Below, one piece after another: positions 57,567-64,000 of a stretch of 64,000 bases of DNA. The first letter of the stretch is position 1, and each line of letters starts with the position of its first letter. The stretch is from contig CAUYUJ010006546.1 of the NCBI GenBank assembly GCA_963575745.1, forward strand, positions 68,251 to 132,250. Reading direction: 5' to 3'. The position numbers were made by a program, and so were the translations under genes. Source of the stretch: Prorocentrum cordatum (taxonomy: Eukaryota; Sar; Dinophyceae; Prorocentrales; Prorocentraceae). The notes under the pieces are model-generated. The model saw nothing but the letters and a program-made list of their open reading frames with translations. It searched no databases and had not been told where the DNA came from.

Positions 57567-58018
57567 CGTTTCCTTACTGTGCCGCAGGCTTGCTTCGGAG
57601 AAAAACATCATCGTTCGCTTAATTGAGATGCGGGCGGGCGCACGCACGCGTTCTGCGCAAGCACGTTGCGCAATGCGCGCCGCGCATTTCATTATCATCA
57701 TGGTCACGCTGGCGGCGCAAGACGGAAGGAATTATATTACGCACGTGCTGCAGCATGCATGATATTCGCATGCCTGGTGCGCCACAATATGAGCGCACTG
57801 TGCTTACATTTGAATAGATTTGAACAGATTTGACGATATAGCACAGCAACATAATTTTTATTTTGGCGAAATTAAAATATAATTTGCCATTTAGAATTAA
57901 CGCCAAGTAATTAAAATTAGTTTACCACAACTAAAACAAACTATTTTATATTCGATAATTTTAAAGAAACTATCTTTCTATATTAACGAATTCTAAAAAC
58001 AATGGTTTCTCCTAAAAC
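57567..58018. other. AT-rich right edge of the candidate element
   Basis: 57830-58018 is strongly AT-rich (AATTAAAATTAGTTTACC, TTAAAGAAACTATC), like 45207-45345 at the left edge. No gene. Confidence 0.6.
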
Positions 58019-58039
58019 TAAGTTAACACGTCTTAAGGG
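58019..58039 (-). repeat. Right terminal inverted repeat
   Basis: TAAGTTAACACGTCTTAAGG(G). Complement of the left end except for the four central bases. Immediately followed by GCCCCGGCGTCCGGGCGTCC, a short CCGGGCG array. Confidence 0.55.
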
Positions 58040-58074
58040 CCCCGGCGTCCGGGCGTCCAGGCGCCCGCCCGGAC

Positions 58075-58870
58075 CCCGTCTCGCTCTGTCTTGCAATTCA
58101 TGATGATGTTTTTGCAATGAATACAGCTCCACCCGCCTGCCCCCTGGACATCCCACGTGCTTTTTTTGTCCCCGCCCATCTTGGATGACAGCCAAATTTG
58201 CACCTCATGAAGAAATCGGGTCTGCATTGGAAGCCGCGATCAAAAATCCATTGCCTGGGCGAAAAAACATACGAAGTATCTCGCGCATCAAATTGCTAAC
58301 ATCTCCCCGTATCTCGCGCATTGTGTTCACGCGAAGATATCCATAGGGAGAAGTTCCACACTGTCGCATTCTCAACCAGCTTGGGTATTCTAGAAATGTC
58401 CAGTATACTGCCCCCGTCCCTCCTCCTTCATCGGGCCTTTTGATATTCCCCACAGTGGCTTCGTCTGAGAACAGAACTAAGAAAAGGTGTTCGCGAGTGT
58501 GCTGCGACATTGACTTCCTGAGAAAAGGCACGAAACCAATAACTTCCTGCGCTGACACCCATATGAGGCCGACCAGATTGATATAGTGAAACCAAACCTC
58601 GCTGCAATCTTTCATCGCCAGCGCAAAGCAATCGATAAGGTACCCGAGCGGCGTCTCCAGAGGCAAAACATCTGGTTCATGGTTGTCACGGGGTGCCTCT
58701 TCTAAAATACGGGGCAACTCAGCCTTCGAAACCGTGAGGTGATTCCTTATATTTCGACTCTGAGTCTTTTCTTTGGGGACATGTGCAACAAGCCGATTTT
58801 TGAGGCAGAAGCAATCGAGGTGAGGAAGGGGATAGGGGGAGGGCATATGCAAAATACCAAATTCAAGCAC
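58075..58870 (-). pseudogene. D2: N-terminal half of a DDE-like transposase
   Basis: The minus-strand frame 58870-58205 (221 codons) has LPRILEEAPRDNHEPDVLPL, ALAMKDCSEVWFHYINLVGL and VLFSDEATVGNIKRPDEGG, the expected first-Asp region. It then has RMRQCGTSPYGYLRVNTMRE. It stops at 58205. Downstream, one frame has LAVIQDGRGQ and another GGDKKSTWDVQGAGGWSCIH then CKNIIMNC, the CxxC segment expected next, so at least one stop and one frameshift (or introns) separate them. The gene is cut at about 58075 by the CCGGGCG repeats beside the candidate transposon end. The C-terminal half is absent. Confidence 0.6.
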
Positions 58871-59405
58871 GCGTCAAAAAATTGTGACCGGGAGACGGCC
58901 ATGTTCAAAGGATTGCTAAATTGATCGCGACTCCTGCCATAACTGCGCCCTGGTGAGCCTACGCGAAATGAGCGCCCCTCAATTTCATTGGTATCCTTTC
59001 CTTCGTCATAGATTGTTTGGCCTTTGCATGTCAAATCAAGTTAAGTCGAACCTAAATTTACAAACGGCCCATTGTATCTGTACTGTTTTTTGTTGCGCGA
59101 GCGTTTTTTAGAATAAAAAAAAAAACATTCGCCGATCTTTTCTTATCATCAGATCACCACCCGAGCTAAACCATTTACAAATGACCTAGCAAATTGTCTA
59201 TTGCTTTGTATTTGTTTGCAACTGGCGACAGAGTTGCAAATGCTTAGTTTCCTAACAGCTCTTGCTGATTGGCTTCTAGTGGGCTCAAAAGAGAGCATCT
59301 TGACGCCCCAGAGGGGGTCTGGGCGGGAACCGGACAGAGGATCCTGCAGATGCGGCAGCCCCAGGAACCCTTAGAAATCCTCAGGAATTTTTAGGAATCC
59401 TCAGG
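58871..59405. other. No supported gene
   Basis: Unique sequence upstream of D2. A minus-strand frame up to 59034 may include its 5' end but shows no clear start. A short CTCAGGAATCC repeat occurs at 59370-59412. Confidence 0.5.
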
Positions 59406-59815
59406 AATCCATTCCCAGAACACAATTCCCAAACCACATTTTGATTGCCTGGAGCCAACTGTAGGCCACTTCGCGTTCTTCGTCTTCCCAGAACACCGCT
59501 CCCGGGCCACATTTTGAATGCCCGGAGCCAACTGTTGGCCTCTTCGTGTTTTTCGTCGTCCCAGAACACTATTCCCAGGCCACACTTTGAATGCCCGGAG
59601 CCAGCTGTAGGCCACTTCGTGTTCTTCGTGTTCCCAGAACACCGTTCACAGGCCACATCTTAAATGCCCGGAACCAACTGTAGGCCACTTCGTGTTCTTC
59701 GTGTTCCCAAAACACCATTCTCAGGCCACATTTTGAATGCCCGGAGCCAACTGTAGGCCACTTCGTGTTTTTCGTTTTCCCAGAACACCAGTCCTGTGCC
59801 ATATTTTGAATGCCC
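59406..59815. repeat. 73-bp tandem repeat, about 5.5 copies
   Basis: CCAGAACAC or CCAAAACAC recurs at 59415, 59488, 59561, 59634, 59707 and 59780. Units hold GGCCACATTTTGAATGCCCG, GAGCCAACTGTAGGCCACTT and CGTGTTCTTCGT. 73 is not a multiple of 3, and no frame passes uninterrupted through all units with sensible content. Confidence 0.95.
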
Positions 59816-61475
59816 GAGCTGAGGCAAGCTGAGGCCCAGGCTGGCTGAGGCCGAGGCAGGCTGAGGCTGAGGCTGAGGCACGCCGAGGCAAGCTGAGGCT
59901 GAGGCTGAGGCAGGCTGAGGCTGAGGCAGGCTGAGGCTGAGGCTGACGCAGGCTGAGGCCGAGGCCGGCTGCAGTTGAGGCTGAGGCAGGCTGAGGCTGA
60001 GGCAGGCTGAGATTGAGGCTGAGGCAGGCTGAGGTGAGGCTGAGGCTGAGGCTGATGCAGGCTGAGGCTGAGAGGCTGAGGCAGGCTGAGGCTGAGGCTG
60101 AGGCTGAGGCTGAGGCTGAGGCAGGCTGAGGCTGAAGGCTGAGGCTGAGGCTGAGCAGGCTGAGGCTGAGGCTGAGGCAGGCTGAGGCTGAGGCTGAGGC
60201 TGAGGAGGCAGGCTGAGGCTGAGGCTGAGGCTGAGGCTGAGGCTGAGGCAGGCTGAGGCTGAGGCTGAGGCTGAGGCTGAGGCTGAGGCTGAGGCTGAGG
60301 CTGAGGCAGGCTGAGGCTGAGGCTGAGGCAGGCTGAGGAGGCAGGCTGAGGCTGAGGCTGAGGCTGAGGCTGAGGCTGAGGCTGAGGCTGAGGCTGAGGC
60401 TGAGGCTGAGGCTGAGGCTGAGGCTGAGGCTGAGGCTGAGGCTGAGGCTGAGGCTGAGGCTGAGGCTGAGGGCTGAGGCTGAGGCTGAGGCTGAGAGGCT
60501 GAGGCTGAGGCTGAGGCAGGCTGAGGCTGAGGCTGAGGCTGAGGCTGAGGCTGAGGCTGAGGCTGAGGCTGAGGCTGAAGGCTGAGGCTGAGGGCTGAGG
60601 CTGAGGCTGAGGCTGAGGCTGAGGCTGAGGCTGAGGCTGAGGCAGGCTGAGGCTGAGGCTGAGGCTGAGGCTGAGGCTGAGGCAAGCTGCGGCTGAGGCA
60701 GGTGAGGCTGAGGCTGAGGCAGGCTGAGAGGCAGGCTGAGGCTGAGGCTGAGGCAGGCTGAGGCTGAGGCTGATGATGCAGGCTGAGGCTGAGGCCGAGG
60801 CAAGCCGAGGCAGGCTGAGGCTGAGGCTGAGGCTGAGGCAGGCTGAGGCTGAGGCTGAGACAGGCTGAGGCTGAGGCTGAGGCAGGCTGAGGCTGAGGCA
60901 GGCTGAGGCTGAGGCCGAGGCAGGTTCAGGAGGATGAGGCAGGCTGAGGCTGAGGCTGGCTGAGACTGAGGCTGAGGCAGGCTGAGGCTGAGGCTGAGGC
61001 TGATGCAGGCTGATGCTGAGAGGCTAACGCTGAGGCTGAGGCAGGCTGAGGCTGAGGCTGAGGCCGAGGCAGGCTGAGGCTGAGGCTGAGGCAAGCCGAG
61101 GCAGGCTGAGGCTGAGGCTGAAGCTGAGGCAGGCTGAGGCTGAGGCTGAGGCTGCTGAGTGAGGCTGAGGCTGAGGCAGGCTGAGGCTGAGGCTGAGGCT
61201 GATGCAGGCTGGGGCTGAGAGGCTGACGCTGAGGCTGAGGCAGGCTGAGGCTGAGGCTGAGGCTGAGGCTGCGGCCGAGGCAGGCTGAGGCTGAGGCAGG
61301 CTGAGGCTGAGGCTGAGGCTGAGGCTGAGGCTGTGGCTGAGGCTGAGGCAAGCTGCGGCTGAGGCAGGCTGAGGCTGAGGTTGAGGCAAGCCGAGGCAGG
61401 CTGCGGCTGAGGCTGAAGCTGAGGCAGGCTGAGGCTGAGGCTGAGGCAGTGGCTGAGGCTGAGGCAAGCTACTGG
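59816..61475. repeat. GAGGCT hexanucleotide array, 1.66 kb
   Basis: (GAGGCT)n with frequent GAGGCAGGCT and occasional GAGGCC variants, some 270 units. Frames are (Gln-Pro)n, (Ser-Leu)n and (Ala-Ser)n on the minus strand. The long minus-strand frames here are by-products. Confidence 0.97.
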
Positions 61476-61689
61476 ATTCTCACCTGAATCTTAAAGGGGA
61501 TGCTTCCAGATATGCTTGTACACATCGCTGTTAGGTTTCTTTGCCGGGATACTTTCTTCTGGTGTGTTTTATAACTTGTGTTGCTATGGTTATACGATGG
61601 GTTGTCGTAGTTATATGTAGGCATGCATGTGACTTCCAAATGTGCTACATGGAGGCACCCGCAAAGTACCACCTATAGGGTCCAGGCGT

Positions 61690-62105
61690 TTCCTGGGCGT
61701 GGCCCGCCGGGCGTCTGGGCGATTGGGCGCCCATGGGGGCGCCCATGGGGGCGCCCATGGGGGCGTCCGGGCGCTTGGGTGTCCGGGCGCCCGGGCGCCC
61801 AGGCGTACGCGTGCGGGCGCCCGGGCGTCCGGACGTCCAGGCGGGGCGCCCTGCGCGCTTCTGGCGCCCGGGCCTGGCCCGCTGGGCGCCCGGGCGTCCG
61901 GGCGTCTGGGCGTTCCGGCGCCTGGGCGCCCAGGCGTCTGGGCGTCTGGGCGCTTCAGGCGCCGGGGCGCCCGGGCGCCCCTGGGCGCCCAGGCGTCCGG
62001 GCGTCCGGGCGTCCCGGCGCCCAGGCGCCCAGGCGTCTGGGCGTCTGGGCGCTTCAGGCGCCGGGGCGTCCGGGCGCCCCGGAGCCCGGGCGTCTGCCCC
62101 GACCA
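61690..62105. repeat. CCGGGCG array (right)
   Basis: Same family and orientation as 44165-45180. Includes a triplicated GCGCCCATGGGG at 61725-61762. Bounded by CACCTATAGGGTCCAGGC on the left and CATCCAAGTCACCCTGAAAT on the right. Confidence 0.93.
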
Positions 62106-62194
62106 TCCAAGTCACCCTGAAATACTCAGTTGGTCGGGGATTTTGACACGGTGCTTTTTCAGGGCGTCAATTTCTAGAAAGAAACGCCCTGAAG

Positions 62195-62370
62195 AGGAGG
62201 AGGAGGAGTTAAGAGGAGGAGGAGGAAGAAGAGGAGGAGGAGGAGGAAAAGCAGGAGGAGGAGGAAGAGGAGGAGGAGGAGGAGGAGGAGGGAGAGGGAG
62301 AGGGAAAGAAGGAGAAAGATAAGGAGGAGGAGGAGAAGGAGGAGGAGGAGGAGGAGGAGGAGGAGGTACC
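62195..62370. repeat. GGA microsatellite
   Basis: About 55 GGA/GAG triplets with AAG interruptions. 62371-62745 is unique, ending in a CTTGGGGCCCTCTTGGGGCC patch. Confidence 0.95.
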
Positions 62371-62749
62371 CTCATCCGATCACATGTTTGTGTTCATTTA
62401 CATAATGTTGCGTGGTCTCTGGTATACAGGTGTAGCGTGTGTTGTATCCAGCTGCCTGCGGCAAACCCCGCCACCGCGCGCGGGTTGTGGGTCAGAAGCC
62501 TCATGGATGTTGGTCAGGATCTAGTCTATGGACATTCGGGTGCCTCCTGGAGACAAATGTGAATATTCCTGCGGGATAACTGCTGTTTTTCTTGGTGGCC
62601 TCTTGATGGCTTGCCCCTTGGTAGCCTGAGGGCAGAAGGCTCGATTTTTCTGTTCGCGATTCCGCTCTTAGGCTTTTTTTGTCACGGGCGTTCTTAGGCT
62701 GTCTTGGGGCCCTCTTGGGGCCATCTTGGGCTGTCTTGAGGCCCTCCGA

Positions 62750-62980
62750 AGCAGTAGCAGTAGGAGTATCAGCAGTAGTAGCAGCAGCCGTAATAGCACG
62801 GCGGCAGCAGTAGCAGCAGTAGCGGCGGTAGTAGCAGCAGTAGTAGCAGTAGCAGCATACATTTCAGTAGCAGTAGCAGCAGCAGCAGCAGTGGAAGCTG
62901 CAACAGTGATAGCGGCAGCGGCGGCAACAGCCAGCAGCAGCAACGGCAGCAGCAGCAGCAGCAGCAGCAGCAGTCGTTGG
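62750..62980. repeat. AGC/AGT triplet tract
   Basis: Mixed GCAGTAGCAGTAGTAGCAGC repeats. Ala/Ser/Thr poly-frames are by-products. Confidence 0.95.
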
Positions 62981-63101
62981 CAGGGCTGGCGGAACACGGG
63001 CGGAAACCCTATGGATATAGCAGGGCGGACGGTGGAGAATTAGGGGGCATGGGTGGAATGCTTATGGTTTTTGCTTGCCAGGGCGACATTGCCCATCCAA
63101 G

Positions 63102-63995
63102 TCAAGCTTCGCACTTCGACTCAGCCAAGAAAACAAACCACTTATGCAACAACGTCTCTGCCATGCGAGCTGGGTGGCACGAAAGCCCAACTTGTTTCAA
63201 GAAGCGTTGCAAATCCTCATCTCCGTAAGTCCACCCAACTTTTGGGTTCAGTCTAGGGGAACTGCACATGTGTTGGAACATATGGAATTTTGGAACCATC
63301 TTCCAAGACCTCATATTACCGCGCAGAGCTTCAAGAGATAACGCACCGTACATGCTGAGAAGGTTCTTTGCAAGTATAGGTAATTCTCGTCGAGTGGTCA
63401 CACTCAAGAATCGGCCTTCTGTCTCCACGATGTCGTAAAATCTGACCAGCAATGTCATTATGCCCAAGCGCCTCTTATCATGAATTGAACCTGTATTAAA
63501 TTGCCTACACAACAGCAAAGCAAATCTGGAGATGTGTCTGGTGTTTGCAGCCTTGGCCTTCAATTTAGGCCAATCTTTTTTCGTTCTGATTCTCTCAAAA
63601 GTCAATTCTCCATCAACCTTGAAGCCCGATGCTTTTCCACATTCCTTCAACCTGTTCTGGAGAGAAACCAACTTGTCATGCCAATTTGAACCCTCCAGGT
63701 GGTCCCGCATCACTTCGATGAACACGTTGGCAATGCAGTGCGATGCCAAGCCCTGGTCAACGGCATGTAGTACGTCTGGTTGTACTCCTTCCAGCCTGAG
63801 TGTTTTTATGATGTAAATCGGTGGCAATTCTGTTCCAGCGGCTGTCATGGCAGCCTGGTAGCTCTCGTGGGTTCTCACTGTACCCCTCCAGCCAGCTTCA
63901 TACCCAAAATCTGTCCACATCAATCCTGGAGTGCTGTTCGAAGCATTGCAGAATAAACACATGTTAGGCTCCTGATCCCATCTCGGTGCGTTCAC
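63102..63995 (-). CDS. D1: C-terminal half of a DDE-like transposase (partial)
   Basis: 297 open codons on the minus strand; the 5' part lies beyond the window. MCLFCNASNS is the CxxC segment. VQPDVLHAVDQGLASHCIA is the second Asp/His motif. Then come SRFALLLCRQFNTGSIHDK, VPKFHMFQHMC (third block) and VGWTYGDEDLQRFLKQVG with a terminal LLHKWFVFLAESKCEA and stop at 63102. The same motif order is seen in gene C, at low identity, so this is another subfamily of one DDE-like family that I link to dinoflagellates from memory. No break in this segment: it may belong to an intact gene. Introns not evident here. Confidence 0.6.
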   Translation of the reverse strand: MNAPRWDQEPNMCLFCNASNSTPGLMWTDFGYEAGWRGTVRTHESYQAAMTAAGTELPPIYIIKTLRLEGVQPDVLHAVDQGLASHCIANVFIEVMRDHLEGSNWHDKLVSLQNRLKECGKASGFKVDGELTFERIRTKKDWPKLKAKAANTRHISRFALLLCRQFNTGSIHDKRRLGIMTLLVRFYDIVETEGRFLSVTTRRELPILAKNLLSMYGALSLEALRGNMRSWKMVPKFHMFQHMCSSPRLNPKVGWTYGDEDLQRFLKQVGLSCHPARMAETLLHKWFVFLAESKCEA

Positions 63996-64000
63996 AGTCT

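Larger units (their letters stand above)
45186..58039 (+). mobile_element. Candidate 12.85-kb transposon with spliced cargo
   Basis: Bounded by CCCTTAAGATTCATTAACTT(A) at 45186-45206 and its near complement at 58019-58039 (17 of 21 positions match). Both edges are AT-rich for 150-200 bp inside and abut CCGGGCG repeats outside. All four genes inside (A1, A2, B, C) are on the plus strand, and C belongs to a transposase-like family. Alternatives: the ends belong to a repeat that occurs in both orientations, or the segment is an ordinary gene cluster that chanced to lie between them. No target-site duplication could be read because both flanks are simple repeat. Confidence 0.45.

Noticed and set aside
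59660-61467. Minus-strand ORFs of 340-457 codons
   Set aside because: Translations of the GAGGCT hexanucleotide, alternating Gln-Pro, Ser-Leu and Ala-Ser when indels shift frame. Not genes.

Overview
This window looks like a piece of a dinoflagellate nuclear genome. That is an inference from several signs: very dense micro-, mini- and macrosatellites, few recognisable genes, a multi-copy DDE-like transposase family of the type I associate with dinoflagellates, and multi-exon genes whose best models need mostly GC-AG introns (GC, GA and GT donors are all known in dinoflagellates). The species cannot be fixed from sequence alone. I see no rRNA, tRNA, CRISPR array, bacterial operon or viral gene.

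Layout. 1-2000: triplet and 12-28 bp repeats. 2035-13570: a higher-order repeat of three unequal units built from the same modules (C/T-rich head, 60-bp tandem repeats, TCG run, 160/161-bp satellite, TGA-rich tract, GA run). Unit 2 carries a broken PIF1/Helitron-type helicase on the minus strand. Unit 3 carries only its 3' end, part of it inverted, plus a foldback element. 13600-27700: mostly noncoding sequence with 'CCCAAGAGGC'-type repeats, microsatellites, MITE-like hairpins and one frameshifted gene (21755-22959). 27761-31412: a SAP-domain-like gene whose frame runs into a 20-copy, 90-bp satellite. 31525-35255: a segment bounded by inverted arrays of an 81-bp palindromic satellite and holding one captured terminal exon. 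35400-45180: repeats (96 bp, 12 bp, CA, CT, CCGGGCG array) and one terminal exon (42252-42777).

45186-58039 is the most interesting part. It is 12.85 kb with AT-rich edges and a 21-bp imperfect terminal inverted repeat (CCCTTAAGA-N4-TTAACTTA). Inside, all on the plus strand, are three intron-containing genes of unknown function (called A1, A2 and B here) and a transposase-like gene C. My models for A1, A2 and B are 385, 267 and 441 aa. Across A1, A2, B and C, 11 of 17 modelled introns start with GC. I propose this as a candidate large DDE transposon carrying spliced cargo genes.

58075-64000: two minus-strand fragments of the same transposase family (D2, the N-terminal half; D1, the C-terminal half) separated by a 73-bp array, a 1.66-kb GAGGCT hexanucleotide array, a second CCGGGCG array, and GGA and AGC/AGT runs.

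Most long open frames in the window are by-products of repeats whose period is a multiple of three and were not annotated as genes.
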